From Marinobacter antarcticus (GTDB lineage Bacteria > Pseudomonadota > Gammaproteobacteria > Pseudomonadales > Oleiphilaceae): a stretch of 64,000 bases of DNA. The translations under genes and the position numbers were made by a program. The stretch is from contig NZ_FRAQ01000002.1 in NCBI RefSeq assembly GCF_900142385.1, positions 186,001-250,000 on the forward strand, given 5' to 3'. Below, piece by piece: positions 52,864-62,609 of the stretch; position 1 is the first letter of the stretch, and every line of letters begins with the position of its first letter. The notes beneath the pieces are model-generated. The model had not been told where the DNA came from. It made no database searches and was given only the letters and a program-made list of their open reading frames with translations.

Positions 52864-53313
52864 ATGTCACTGGGCAACATTTTTGATATCGCTGGTTCTG
52901 GCATGACCGCGCAATCGCTGAGGCTGAATACGACCGCTTCAAACATTGCCAATGCGGAGACGGCGAGTTCCAGTACGGATACGACCTATCGTGCCCGGAA
53001 GCCGGTTTTCTCAGCGATTCAGCAGTCGATGCTGAATCCCGACCAGCAGGGCTTTGGTGTTCAGGGTGGAGAGGATGCGGGCGCGGGTGTTCGTGTTGAG
53101 GGCATTGTTGAAAGCGATGCCGAGCTGCAGATGCGTTACGAACCCAACCACCCGGCAGCCAATGAAGACGGCTACGTGTTCTATCCCAATGTGAATGTGG
53201 TGGAAGAAATGGCGGACATGATGTCTTCGTCAAGAAGCTTTCAGATGAACGTAGACATTATGAACACGGCCAAATCCATGATGCAGCGCATCCTGACACT
53301 TGGTCAGCAGTAA
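52864..53313 (+). CDS. flgC: Flagellar basal-body rod protein FlgC
   Basis: Proximal rod subunit of 149 aa. N-terminal MSLGNIFDIAGSGMTAQSLR and the TTASNIANAETASSS rod motif; C-terminal NVVEEMADMMSSSRSFQMNV, a heptad-type helix that packs in the rod. GGAGAAGC sits before the ATG. Co-transcribed with flgB, D and E. Confidence 0.95.
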   Translation: MSLGNIFDIAGSGMTAQSLRLNTTASNIANAETASSSTDTTYRARKPVFSAIQQSMLNPDQQGFGVQGGEDAGAGVRVEGIVESDAELQMRYEPNHPAANEDGYVFYPNVNVVEEMADMMSSSRSFQMNVDIMNTAKSMMQRILTLGQQ

Positions 53314-53331
53314 CGGGGCGAGGATTGAACC

Positions 53332-54009
53332 ATGAGTATAGTTAACGCAACCGAAGCCTCAGATGTACTGAGTAGTTACAGAACGCAGCAGCAGGATGGC
53401 GCCAGCGGCAAAGGCGAACTCGGCAAGAACGAGTTTATGGAGTTGATGCTGGCGCAGCTGAAAAACCAGAACCCGCTGGAGCCTCAGGACAACGGCGAGT
53501 TTATCTCGCAACTTGCGCAGTTCAGCTCGCTGGAAGAAATGCAGAAGCTGTCGGGTACCGTTGACGATGTGGTCGGGCAGTTCCGCTCTACTCAGGCGCT
53601 TCAGGCCTCTGCGATGGTTGGCAAGACGGTTCTTGCACCTTCTGAGGTAGGTATTCTCGGCGCTAAAGGTGAAATTTCCGGCAACATAGAGGTGCCCGCA
53701 TCCACCGGTGGTGTGCGCTTGTCTATCCAGAGCGCGAACGGTGAACTGGTTCGCCAGATTGATCTCGGCAGCAGCTCGGCCGGCGTTAAAGCGTTCAGCT
53801 GGGATGGCAAGGATGGTAACGGCAACAGCTTGCCGGCGGGTCCTTATCAAATTGTGGCTGAAGCCTCTTATCCGCAGGGTAGCGTGCAGCTTCCGACTCT
53901 TGTCAGCGCCAATGTAGACAGCGTGTCACTTGGGAAGGGCGGGTCCGTTACTCTGAACCTGGCAGGCATGGGTTCCATTGCGCTGTCAGATGTTAAACAA
54001 ATCAATTGA
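53332..54009 (+). CDS. flgD: Flagellar hook-assembly scaffold FlgD
   Basis: Hook cap that assembles FlgE subunits. The 225-aa protein has the Gln-rich export N-terminus, the conserved MELMLAQLKNQNPLEPQDN near residues 37-55 and QFSSLEEMQKLSGTV. The C-terminal two thirds are FlgD Tudor/FnIII-like beta domains (NLDLGSSSAGVKAFSWDGKD region). Located between flgC and flgE, as usual. Confidence 0.93.
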   Translation: MSIVNATEASDVLSSYRTQQQDGASGKGELGKNEFMELMLAQLKNQNPLEPQDNGEFISQLAQFSSLEEMQKLSGTVDDVVGQFRSTQALQASAMVGKTVLAPSEVGILGAKGEISGNIEVPASTGGVRLSIQSANGELVRQIDLGSSSAGVKAFSWDGKDGNGNSLPAGPYQIVAEASYPQGSVQLPTLVSANVDSVSLGKGGSVTLNLAGMGSIALSDVKQIN

Positions 54010-54035
54010 TACCGGTGTCAGACCAGGGGTGAATT

Positions 54036-55967
54036 ATGGCTTTTAATACAGGACTCAGCGGCCTGCGGGCGGCAGCGGTAGATCTGGACGTAACCGGCAA
54101 CAACATTGCCAACGCCAGCACCGTTGGTTTTAAAGGTAGTCGCGTGCAGTTTGGTGATCTATACGCCAGCGGCTTTCTGAGCGGAGGCTCCAGCCCGGTT
54201 GGTGACGGCGTAAACGTTCAGGACGTAAAGCAGTCTTTCAGTCAGGGCAATATCAGCTTTACTGACAGCGGCCTCGACATGGCAATCAATGGCGATGGTT
54301 TCTTTATTCTGAACAACGGCGGCGAAACCCGATACTCGCGGGCCGGGCAGTTCACTATTGATAAAGATGGTTTTGTGGTGAATAGCCAGTCCATGCGGGT
54401 TCAGGGTTACACCGCCGATGATGACGGTAACCTCTCCGGTATCCGTGATGACCTGGAAATTGCGACCGATAACCTGGCACCGCGTCGTACTACCAATCTG
54501 CGCTCTGATCTGAACCTGGATTCCCGAGAGTCTGTACTCGAATCCCGGGTGCGCGACGTGGGGCCGGTGGCATTTAGCGCTATAAGCGGCGAACAGTTTG
54601 ACATTGCATATTCTGATGGAACTCCAAACTTCTCTGTGGATTTGAGTTCGGCGACGACGGCTCGTGAGGCTGCAGACATCATCACCGCTGCGCCGGGTCT
54701 GAGCGCTTCCGCGACCACAACCGTGCCGATCGTAGATACCAATGTGCCGGCAGCTCTGCCACTGACAGACGCCTATATTTCGGCGGCACAGACCGCGGGT
54801 AGCTTTTCGTTCAGTCTCAGTGTCAATAATGCGCCGCTTCAGCTTGATACCAGCACCGCGACCTCGTTGCTGGGGCTCAGGGATGCCATCAATCGCTCCA
54901 GCGATACCGCTATTTCGGCGTCGGTCGTGGATGACGGCACTGGCAATGATGTGCTGCGGGTTATTCACAACCAGGGTGAGGATGTGCAGTTCAGTTATGG
55001 TAACGGTGTGCCAGCTGAATCGGTCAGCACGCCGGTATCGGTATCAGGTGATATCAATGTGACTGGCGACCGGACGATTGTCGGCCTGACGGCCCTTGGC
55101 GCAGACACGGATTTTGTGGATGCGTACAGCAATTCTCCCATCCGCATAACCAATGAGTTCAACCCGCAGGATCAGCGTACTTATAATCACGCCACATCCA
55201 CGTCGATCTTCGATAGCCTGGGCAACTCCCACGAGATGACGCAGTTCTTTGTTAAAGAACCGTCACCCGGAAACGGTGTGGGGGTTAGTGAGTGGTCTGT
55301 GTATCTGCAGATCGACGGGGAGATGGTTGCCGGCACTGACACGACGCCTTTCACAGCAAGGTTTGATCAGGACGGTACCCTGCAATCCATCGATGGTAAC
55401 CCCAACGGCGAAATTCTGATCACCGACTGGATTCCAAAGGATGACAGCGGCCAGCCTAATGGTGCTGATGGCCCTCCGGCACCGGGCGTCACTGTGGTTA
55501 CACCCATTCCGGAGCCGCCGACCTCGTCAGCCTTTGTGCTGAATCTCGGAGAGACCACCCAGTATGGCGCAGCGTTTGGTGTTGATGATCAGCGCCAGAA
55601 TGGCTACACCACCGGTCGATTGTCTGGCCTTGATGTTTCGGGGCAGGGGACTCTGTTCGCCCGTTATACCAACGGCCAATCCAAGGCTTTGGGGCAAGTT
55701 GCGCTAGCGGGATTCAACAACACCAACGGTTTGTCGCCGGTAGGGGATACCAGCTGGGTTGAAACCTTTGAGTCAGGACAGCCGATTATTGGTCAGCCGG
55801 ATACCGGAACACTGGGAAGCATCAAAGCAAGCTCGGTTGAGGAATCCAACGTGGATCTTTCTGCTGAACTGGTGAACCTGATCATTGCCCAACGCAATTA
55901 TCAGGCGAACGCGAAAACAATTGAGACCTCCGATGCGGTCACTCAGACCATCATCAACCTCCGCTAA
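54036..55967 (+). CDS. flgE: Flagellar hook protein FlgE (long variant)
   Basis: Structural hook subunit. N-terminal rod/hook domain with DVTGNNIANASTVGFKGSR near residue 19 and the C-terminal rod helix LVNLIIAQRNYQANAKTIE. At 643 aa it is about 240 residues longer than the E. coli hook protein; the extra length lies in the middle, with NVPAALPLTDAYISAAQ, DDSGQPNGADGPPAPGVT and other exposed loop segments. The surface domain is therefore enlarged, as in some marine gammaproteobacteria. Last gene before the sigma-54 promoter of flgF. Confidence 0.93.
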   Translation: MAFNTGLSGLRAAAVDLDVTGNNIANASTVGFKGSRVQFGDLYASGFLSGGSSPVGDGVNVQDVKQSFSQGNISFTDSGLDMAINGDGFFILNNGGETRYSRAGQFTIDKDGFVVNSQSMRVQGYTADDDGNLSGIRDDLEIATDNLAPRRTTNLRSDLNLDSRESVLESRVRDVGPVAFSAISGEQFDIAYSDGTPNFSVDLSSATTAREAADIITAAPGLSASATTTVPIVDTNVPAALPLTDAYISAAQTAGSFSFSLSVNNAPLQLDTSTATSLLGLRDAINRSSDTAISASVVDDGTGNDVLRVIHNQGEDVQFSYGNGVPAESVSTPVSVSGDINVTGDRTIVGLTALGADTDFVDAYSNSPIRITNEFNPQDQRTYNHATSTSIFDSLGNSHEMTQFFVKEPSPGNGVGVSEWSVYLQIDGEMVAGTDTTPFTARFDQDGTLQSIDGNPNGEILITDWIPKDDSGQPNGADGPPAPGVTVVTPIPEPPTSSAFVLNLGETTQYGAAFGVDDQRQNGYTTGRLSGLDVSGQGTLFARYTNGQSKALGQVALAGFNNTNGLSPVGDTSWVETFESGQPIIGQPDTGTLGSIKASSVEESNVDLSAELVNLIIAQRNYQANAKTIETSDAVTQTIINLR

Positions 55968-55986
55968 ATTGGCTTTGATCTGAATA

Positions 55987-56001
55987 TGGCATGACTCCTG
56001 C
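55987..56001 (+). promoter_or_regulatory. Sigma-54 promoter for flgF
   Basis: TGGCATGACTCCTGC: GG and GC ten bases apart, matching RpoN. It lies about 55 bases upstream of flgF, between flgE and flgF, and so divides the block into flgB-E and flgF-L transcripts. Confidence 0.78.
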
Positions 56002-56055
56002 AAGAATGTCTGAAAGAGCACTGGAAACAGTCAAAATTCCGGCAGGAGTTTTCCC

Positions 56056-56808
56056 ATGGACAAAGCACTTTATCTCGGTATGTCTGGTGCGAAGCAAAAT
56101 ATGCTTTCCCAGCGTGCCCATGCCAACAACCTGGCCAACGTAAGCACCACAGGCTTCAAGAAAGACTTTGCCCAGGCCCGGAGCATGCCCGTGTTTGGGG
56201 GGCATCATCCTACCCGTGCTTACGCCATGGCTGAGCGTCCTGGCACCGATCTCTCGGCCGGAGCACTGATGCAAACCGGTCGAAAAATGGACGTCGCCAT
56301 AAAAGGCGATGGCTGGCTGGCTATTCAGAACAGCCTCGGCGAAGAAGTCTTTACCCGCTCCGGCAGCCTGCAGATCGATGTTAACGGCCTGGTGCGTCTG
56401 GCTGGTGGCGAGATGGTGCTGGGCAATGGCGGCCCGGTCGCGTTGCCTCCCTTTGATAATGTGCAGATCGGTGCTGACGGCACTGTCTCTATCGTTCCCA
56501 CAGGTGGCCCCCCGGATCAGCTGGTGGAAGTCGACCGGCTGAAGCTTGTCAATCCGCCGCAGGAGGCGCTTGAGAAAGGCGTGGACGGCTTTATCCACCG
56601 CAAGGCCGATCAGGCGATTGATGGCGAAGAGCCGGCCGATGCTGCGTTACGTGTGGCCTCGGGTTTTCTTGAAAGTTCTAACGTTAATGCGGTGGAAGAA
56701 ATGATTTCCAACCTTCAGTTGTCCCGTCAGTACGAGATGCAGGTGAAGGTTATGAGCACCGCAAACGAGAATTCCGAAGCAGCGGCACGGCTGTTGCAGA
56801 ACCTCTGA
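56056..56808 (+). CDS. flgF: Flagellar rod protein FlgF
   Basis: Distal or proximal rod component, 250 aa. Rod motif HANNLANVSTTGFKKDF near residue 23, central GDGWLAIQNSLGEEVFTRSGSL beta domain (quoted in pieces), C-terminal FLESSNVNAVEEMISNLQLS. GCAGGAG sits eight bases before the ATG. Paired with flgG in the usual order. Confidence 0.94.
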   Translation: MDKALYLGMSGAKQNMLSQRAHANNLANVSTTGFKKDFAQARSMPVFGGHHPTRAYAMAERPGTDLSAGALMQTGRKMDVAIKGDGWLAIQNSLGEEVFTRSGSLQIDVNGLVRLAGGEMVLGNGGPVALPPFDNVQIGADGTVSIVPTGGPPDQLVEVDRLKLVNPPQEALEKGVDGFIHRKADQAIDGEEPADAALRVASGFLESSNVNAVEEMISNLQLSRQYEMQVKVMSTANENSEAAARLLQNL

Positions 56809-56899
56809 TAGCTTTTGATAAAAACGTGAAAACAACGCCAGTCTGGCCAGAAGCGGCAAATTTTAGCCGCAGCCCAGACACCGGCAAGGAGTAAAGACT

Positions 56900-57688
56900 A
56901 TGCATCCGGCTCTATGGGTTAGTAAGACGGGTCTCAGTGCCCAGGACACCAACATGTCCACCATCTCCAACAACCTTGCCAACGTAAATACCACGGGCTT
57001 CAAGCGGGATCGGGCGGTATTTCAGGATCTGCTGTACCAGATCAACCGACAGCCTGGCGGGCTGAACACGCAGAACTCTGAGCTGCCCTCGGGTTTGCAA
57101 CTGGGCACCGGTGTGCGGGTGGTCGGCACCGTAAAGCAATTTAGTCAAGGTAACCTTCAGGTTACCGAGCAGCCTCTCGATTTGGCGGTTAATGGCCGTG
57201 GGTTCCTGCAAATCGAGCTGCCGGATGGCCAGACCGCCTATACGCGGGACGGCCAGTTCCAGCTCAACTCTGACGGCGATGTGGTTACACCGGATGGTTA
57301 TGCACTTCAGCCCAACATCAATGTGCCTGCGAACGCCACAACGGTAACGGTCGGCAAAGATGGCACCGTATCCGCCATAACCGATGACCAGGCAGCACCG
57401 ATTAACCTGGGCCAGATCACGTTGGTGAATTTCGTCAACCCGCAGGGTTTGCAGGCTATGGGCAACAACCTGTTCAAGGCAACCAACGCCAGTGGCGATC
57501 CTGCTGAAGGCGAGCCGGGTCTGGCCGGGCTGGGTTCACTGGAGCAGGGCATGGTGGAGTCGTCCAACGTTGAGGTTGTTGAAGAATTGGTGAACATGAT
57601 CACCACCCAGCGGGCTTATGAAATGAACTCAAAAGTCGTTTCCACGACGGATCAGATGCTCCAGTTTATTACTAATAACATCGGCTAA
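56900..57688 (+). CDS. flgG: Flagellar distal rod protein FlgG
   Basis: Main distal rod subunit, 262 aa. Rod motif TISNNLANVNTTGFKRDRA near residue 22, strand region VNGRGFLQIELPDGQTAYTR, and C-terminal QGMVESSNVEVVEELVNMIT and TTQRAYEMNSKVVSTTDQM. Length is standard. AAGGAG precedes the ATG. Confidence 0.96.
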   Translation: MHPALWVSKTGLSAQDTNMSTISNNLANVNTTGFKRDRAVFQDLLYQINRQPGGLNTQNSELPSGLQLGTGVRVVGTVKQFSQGNLQVTEQPLDLAVNGRGFLQIELPDGQTAYTRDGQFQLNSDGDVVTPDGYALQPNINVPANATTVTVGKDGTVSAITDDQAAPINLGQITLVNFVNPQGLQAMGNNLFKATNASGDPAEGEPGLAGLGSLEQGMVESSNVEVVEELVNMITTQRAYEMNSKVVSTTDQMLQFITNNIG

Positions 57689-57758
57689 TGTGCTGGAAAA
57701 CCACAAATTTTAGATAAACAGCGCGAGAAAATAGGTGAAACTGGTGAGGAACGAGCTC

Positions 57759-58460
57759 ATGAAATCAACTACATCAACCTGGTTAACCAGATCTGCGGGA
57801 ACCTTTCTGCTGGTTTGGCTGCTTATCTTGTTGCAGGGATGTACCGCCATGAGCCGTCCACGAGCTGAGCCGGACGATCCCGCTTATGCACCTGTGCGCG
57901 CTCAGGCAATGATGCAGCGTGATCCGGAGTCCGGAGCTATCTACCAGAGCTCGCGAAACTACAATTTTTATGGGGACATGGTCGCCCTGAATATTGGTGA
58001 CGTGCTGACGGTTACGCTCGATGAGTCAACCCGCGCCAGTAAGAACGCTGAAACCAAGATCAACAAGGATAGTGACATCTCGCTACCGGAACCCAACATT
58101 CTGGGTAAGAACAGTTTCGGGATTGCGACGTCCATCAAAAATGAACGGGACTTCCAGGGAAAAGCAGAGGCAGACCAGAGTAACAGCCTGGCCGGCAGTA
58201 TTACGGTTACGGTTACGGAAGTTCTGCCAAACGGCGTGCTGAGAGTTCGTGGTGAGAAGTGGTTGTCGCTGACTAACGGCGATGAATATGTACGGCTGAC
58301 TGGCTTGGTGCGGCCGCAGGATATTGCCCCAGGCAACATGGTCGCTTCCAACCGCATTGCCGATGCCCGCATTGCTTACGGTGGCACAGGTGATTTCGAC
58401 CAGGCGAACCAGATGGGCTGGATGGCCCGGTTCTTCAACAGCGAGTGGTGGCCCTTATGA
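57759..58460 (+). CDS. flgH: Flagellar L-ring lipoprotein FlgH
   Basis: Outer-membrane ring lipoprotein around the rod, 233 aa. Lipobox LLLQGC (cysteine near residue 28) and the FlgH-specific [24 protein letters not shown]-terminal [20 protein letters not shown] is typical. I chose ATG 57759, since AGGA lies nine bases upstream and it yields a normal lipoprotein signal; the GTG at 57735 is less likely. Its stop overlaps flgI's start. Confidence 0.93.
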   Translation: MKSTTSTWLTRSAGTFLLVWLLILLQGCTAMSRPRAEPDDPAYAPVRAQAMMQRDPESGAIYQSSRNYNFYGDMVALNIGDVLTVTLDESTRASKNAETKINKDSDISLPEPNILGKNSFGIATSIKNERDFQGKAEADQSNSLAGSITVTVTEVLPNGVLRVRGEKWLSLTNGDEYVRLTGLVRPQDIAPGNMVASNRIADARIAYGGTGDFDQANQMGWMARFFNSEWWPL

Positions 58461-59554
58461 CAATACGCCGATGCGTAGTTCTCTCGCTGATGCTTGCTGT
58501 AATGGCAGCGCCCGTTATGGCAGACCGCCTGAAGGATCTGGCTCGGATCAAAGGTGTGCGTAATAACCAGCTAGTGGGCTACGGCCTGGTAGTGGGTCTG
58601 GATGGCACTGGCGACAAGGCACCCTTCACCAATCAGACCTTCCGCAACATGATGAACCAGTTTGGTATCACCCTGCCAGATGGCGTGAACCCAAACCTGG
58701 CTAATGTGGCGGCGGTTACCGTAAGTGCAACATTGCCGCCATTTGCCAAGGCTGGCCAGGAATTGGACATTACAGTCTCTTCCATCGGTAATTCAGACAG
58801 CCTGCGGGGTGGAACCCTGTTGATGGCTCCTCTCAAAGGTGCTGACGGCAACGTATATGCCATGGCACAGGGCAGTCTTGTGGTAGGCGGGTTCGGGGCC
58901 CAGGGTGCGGACGGTTCGCGTATAACCGTAAACGTGCCCAGCGTTGGCCGTATTCCCAACGGCGCGACTATTGAGCGCGAAATAGCCTCTCCCTTTACTC
59001 GCGGCGACACGATCACCTTCCACCTGATGCGCCCGGATTTCACAACAGCGCGTCGTGTGGTGGAAGTGGTCAATGAGCACCTTGGCCCGGATATGGCCTA
59101 TGCCCACGATGCGACGTCGATATCCGTGCGCGCTCCCCGCGACCCCTCTCAGCGTGTGAGTTTTCTTTCCATTCTGGAAAATCTTGAAGTGGATCCGGCG
59201 GAAGATGCCGCAAAAGTGGTGATTAATAGCCGCACCGGCACCATCGTTATCGGGCAGAACGTCAGGGTGAGCCCGGCGGCCGTTACCCACGGCAACCTCA
59301 CGGTGACTATTCAGGAAAACCCGGAAGTACAGCAGCCCAATCCGTTTACCGACGGCACCACAGAGGTTGTACAGGATTCCCAGATTGCCGTTACTGAAGA
59401 CCCGGCCCGCATGTTCAAGTTTGGGCCGGCGGTTACGCTAAATGAAATTGTGCAGGCCGTGAATCAGGTGGGTGCTGCCCCCGGTGACGTCATGGCCGTG
59501 CTGGAAGCGCTCAAACAGGTTGGCGCGTTGCGCGCCGAGCTCATTGTTATCTAG
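58457..59554 (+). CDS. flgI: Flagellar P-ring protein FlgI
   Basis: Periplasmic P-ring subunit that acts with FlgH as the bushing. Signal peptide ([22 protein letters not shown]), then [39 protein letters not shown] (in pieces), near-invariant in the family. Length ~365 aa is standard. ATG 58457 overlaps the flgH stop by four bases (ATGA); a GTG at 58445 is the alternative. C-terminal [26 protein letters not shown] is the polymerising helix. Confidence 0.95.
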   Translation: MTIRRCVVLSLMLAVMAAPVMADRLKDLARIKGVRNNQLVGYGLVVGLDGTGDKAPFTNQTFRNMMNQFGITLPDGVNPNLANVAAVTVSATLPPFAKAGQELDITVSSIGNSDSLRGGTLLMAPLKGADGNVYAMAQGSLVVGGFGAQGADGSRITVNVPSVGRIPNGATIEREIASPFTRGDTITFHLMRPDFTTARRVVEVVNEHLGPDMAYAHDATSISVRAPRDPSQRVSFLSILENLEVDPAEDAAKVVINSRTGTIVIGQNVRVSPAAVTHGNLTVTIQENPEVQQPNPFTDGTTEVVQDSQIAVTEDPARMFKFGPAVTLNEIVQAVNQVGAAPGDVMAVLEALKQVGALRAELIVI

Positions 59555-59559
59555 GTGAC

Positions 59560-60546
59560 ATGATGCAGGACTATCAGCTTCAACAAGCCAGGATATACAC
59601 AGATTTCACCGGGCTGAATGCTCTGAAAAACGGTGCCCGTGAAGATAAGCAGACTGCGCTTGAGGAAATTGCGCGCCAGTTTGAAAGCATGTTCCTGTCT
59701 GAAATGCTGAAGTCCATGCGCAAAGCTGGGGATGTTTTGTCTGAGGGTAACTTCCTGAAAAGTAGCCAGTCGGAATTCTACCGCGACATGTTCGACAGTC
59801 AGATGAGCTTGACGATGGCCAGTGGGCAGGGAACCGGGCTTGCTGATGCTCTGGTGCGGCAACTGGGCAAGTACATTCCCGGCGCCGATGAACAGGGTGC
59901 TCCTCTTGCGTCTCACAAGACCGCGCTGGCGGATTATAACCGCAGTTTGCCGCCTCTCTCTCCCAGACTGCCGGAGCGGGTTGAGGACGTTACCAAGGCA
60001 GCCGCAGAAAGCAGTTCATTGCCGGCCAGTGATGCCGGTGCATGGCCGGAACAGTTTGAGTCTCCCGAGCACTTTGTAAGCACGTTACTGCCAGTTGCCC
60101 AGAGTATCTCTGCGGATACCGGCATTGATCCCAAGCTGATGGTTGCACAGGCGGCTCTGGAAACGGGTTGGGGGCGGCACATGATCCGGGGTGATGACAG
60201 TCAGCCCAGTTATAACCTTTTCGGTATCAAGGCTGACAGTCGCTGGCAAGGCGATGCGGTGACCATCACCACGACCGAATTCCGCGAGGGTGTGCCGATG
60301 AAAGAGCGCGCGGACTTCCGTGCCTATCCGGATTACGAATCCAGCTTCCGGGATTATGTTGCGTTTCTGGAGTCCAACCCCCGGTATCGGGATGTGCTGG
60401 CCAGTGCTGATCAGCCAGATGTTTTCGCCAGAAAACTGCAGGAAGCCGGCTACGCCACAGATCCGCAATACGGTGACAAGATCAACCAGATAATGAACCG
60501 TGATTCGCTGATGACATTTTCAATGGGTAACGGAGCCGGGGAGTAA
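59560..60546 (+). CDS. flgJ: Flagellar peptidoglycan hydrolase FlgJ
   Basis: Rod-cap and muramidase fusion, 328 aa. N-terminal rod-binding domain (ARQFESMFLSEMLKSMRKAG near residues 36-55) and C-terminal glucosaminidase domain (FVSTLLPVAQSISADTGIDP, VAQAALETGWGRHM, and YNLFGIKADSRWQG) that cuts peptidoglycan so the rod can pass. The catalytic glutamate lies in AALETGWG. The two-domain form fits beta/gammaproteobacteria. Starts 5 bases after flgI. Confidence 0.94.
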   Translation: MMQDYQLQQARIYTDFTGLNALKNGAREDKQTALEEIARQFESMFLSEMLKSMRKAGDVLSEGNFLKSSQSEFYRDMFDSQMSLTMASGQGTGLADALVRQLGKYIPGADEQGAPLASHKTALADYNRSLPPLSPRLPERVEDVTKAAAESSSLPASDAGAWPEQFESPEHFVSTLLPVAQSISADTGIDPKLMVAQAALETGWGRHMIRGDDSQPSYNLFGIKADSRWQGDAVTITTTEFREGVPMKERADFRAYPDYESSFRDYVAFLESNPRYRDVLASADQPDVFARKLQEAGYATDPQYGDKINQIMNRDSLMTFSMGNGAGE

Positions 60547-60551
60547 CGATT

Positions 60552-62591
60552 ATGGCGGGACTGATAGGAATTGGCCTGACCGGTATCCTTGGCCACCAGA
60601 GTGCTTTGAATACCACCGGTAATAACATCACCAACGCGAATACGCCTGGCTACAGTCGGCAGGAAGTGGTGTTTGAAACCCAGCAGGGGCAGCGTACGGG
60701 TGCCGGAACGATTGGCAAAGGTGTCAGTGTTGTGGATATCCGCAGGCTGGCGAATGAGTTCCTTGTCCAACAGGTGCGCGAAGACAGCACGCTGACGGGC
60801 GAGCATCAAGCCCTCAATTCCGAACTGAGCCGGCTGGACAACTTGCTGGGTGGCGAATCCACCGGCCTGAATAATGCTCTGAACAATTTCTTTGCAAGCC
60901 TGCAAAATGCCGCAGAGGATCCTGCCTCTCTGCCGCAGCGCCAGTTGGTGCTGAGCGAGGCAAACCAGGTCGTTAACCGCTTTCAGGCGCTGAGCCAGGA
61001 GTTTATCCAGCAGCGTGAATCGGTGAAAACCCAGATGCAGCAGGGCGCCAAAGATGCCAACACCCTGCTCAACAGCATCGCAGATCTGAACCTGGCTATT
61101 TCTGAATCTCCGGGTCTGGCACAGGGCAGGATGCCGAACGAGCTGCTGGATCAGCGGGATGAAAAACTGCGGCAGCTCTCTGAACTGGTCACCATAAGAG
61201 TGACAGAAACCGAGGGTAGCCAGGTAAGCGTTTCGCTTTCCAACGGGCTGTCTCTGGTTGTGGGAAATAACGCTGCACAGATGGGTACCCGAGGCAGCGC
61301 CGAAGATCCGACCCGCCTGGAATTCACACTCACCAATGGTGGTCGCACGCTCAATATTGACGAGCAAATCACCGGAGGCAAACTTGGCGGATTGAGACGT
61401 TTTGACAATGAGGCGCTGAAGCCGGCGTTTGATGAGCTGGGGCGGCTCGCCATAGGCATTTCTGCCAGTATGAATCACCAGCACGAAATCGGTATGGACC
61501 TTGAAGGCGACCTGGGCGGGCTGTTTTTTAACGATGTTAACGGTCTGGCGGTTCAGAGAAGCCGAGTAGTGGCTAACGCCGACAACCAGCTACCGAGAGA
61601 TGGCCAGCTGGCGGTCGAAATTACTGACAGCAGCAAGTTGCCGGCCGGAAGCTGGACGCTGCAGTTCAGCGGCGACGGGCGCAATTTTGAGCTCATCGAC
61701 AAGGCTTCCGGAAAAATTGTAAATCAGGGTCGGTTACCGGATCCGGTGCAGTCCGAAATCTCCATGCCCGGATTCAATATTCGCGTTGAAGGCGGAACCT
61801 TCAACGCCGGAGATAAATACCTGATTCAACCCAGCCGTAATGCTGCGGAATCGATGGGCCTGCAGGTAAACCGGGAAGAAGATCTGGCATTTGCCAGCCC
61901 GATACGAGCTACCTCCGGTGATCAGAATGTCGGCACCGGAAAAATCGATCAGGGAACCATGCTGAACGTGCGCAACCCGTTCACTGGCTCTCTGTTGCCA
62001 GGCTTTCAGACTGCTGGTGAGCTGGCTAACGGGCCTTTGACAATCTCTTTTGCCTCGGGTGGCCCAACGGGCATGACCTTTACCGTGACCGGGCCACCGC
62101 CGGCGAATGCCACTGTGGGAACGGCAAACCAGCCCTATGAAGCAGGCAAGATCAATACCGTGTTCAGCGACGACCCTGCTGCGGGTGCGGATTACCAGGG
62201 GTTTCAGTTCAAGCTTACGGGTCAGCCCGCAACAGGCGATACCTTTGAGGTTGCCTATAACAGCAACGGGGTTTCAGACAACCGCAACGCCGAGCTGCTT
62301 GCCGCACTGGGTACCGCCAATACGCTGAACGGCAACAGCCAGAGCTTCACCGAAGGCTATGCCGGGCTGGTGGAAGATATTGGCGTAAAAACCCGCCAGA
62401 GCCAGTTTGATCTGGAGGCCGGTAAAACCCTGCTGGAGCAATCCACTGGCCAGCGGGAGTCGGTTTCAGGGGTAAACCTTGATGAAGAAGCCGGCAGACT
62501 CATTCAGTACCAGGCCGCCTATAACGCCTCGGCACAGGTGATTTCGGTAGCCCAGGATTTGTTCAATACGCTGTTGCAGACTTTCCGGTAA
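60552..62591 (+). CDS. flgK: Hook-filament junction protein FlgK (HAP1)
   Basis: First junction protein between hook and filament, 679 aa. N-terminal GLTGILGHQSALNTTGNNITNANTPGYSRQ (in pieces) and C-terminal SVSGVNLDEEAGRLIQYQAAYNASAQVI (in pieces) are the coiled-coil D0 ends. The long middle (about residues 250-560) is variable and beta-rich, larger than in E. coli (547 aa). Starts six bases after flgJ. Confidence 0.94.
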   Translation: MAGLIGIGLTGILGHQSALNTTGNNITNANTPGYSRQEVVFETQQGQRTGAGTIGKGVSVVDIRRLANEFLVQQVREDSTLTGEHQALNSELSRLDNLLGGESTGLNNALNNFFASLQNAAEDPASLPQRQLVLSEANQVVNRFQALSQEFIQQRESVKTQMQQGAKDANTLLNSIADLNLAISESPGLAQGRMPNELLDQRDEKLRQLSELVTIRVTETEGSQVSVSLSNGLSLVVGNNAAQMGTRGSAEDPTRLEFTLTNGGRTLNIDEQITGGKLGGLRRFDNEALKPAFDELGRLAIGISASMNHQHEIGMDLEGDLGGLFFNDVNGLAVQRSRVVANADNQLPRDGQLAVEITDSSKLPAGSWTLQFSGDGRNFELIDKASGKIVNQGRLPDPVQSEISMPGFNIRVEGGTFNAGDKYLIQPSRNAAESMGLQVNREEDLAFASPIRATSGDQNVGTGKIDQGTMLNVRNPFTGSLLPGFQTAGELANGPLTISFASGGPTGMTFTVTGPPPANATVGTANQPYEAGKINTVFSDDPAAGADYQGFQFKLTGQPATGDTFEVAYNSNGVSDNRNAELLAALGTANTLNGNSQSFTEGYAGLVEDIGVKTRQSQFDLEAGKTLLEQSTGQRESVSGVNLDEEAGRLIQYQAAYNASAQVISVAQDLFNTLLQTFR

Positions 62592-62609
62592 CAGATGAGG
62601 TGATGTGAC

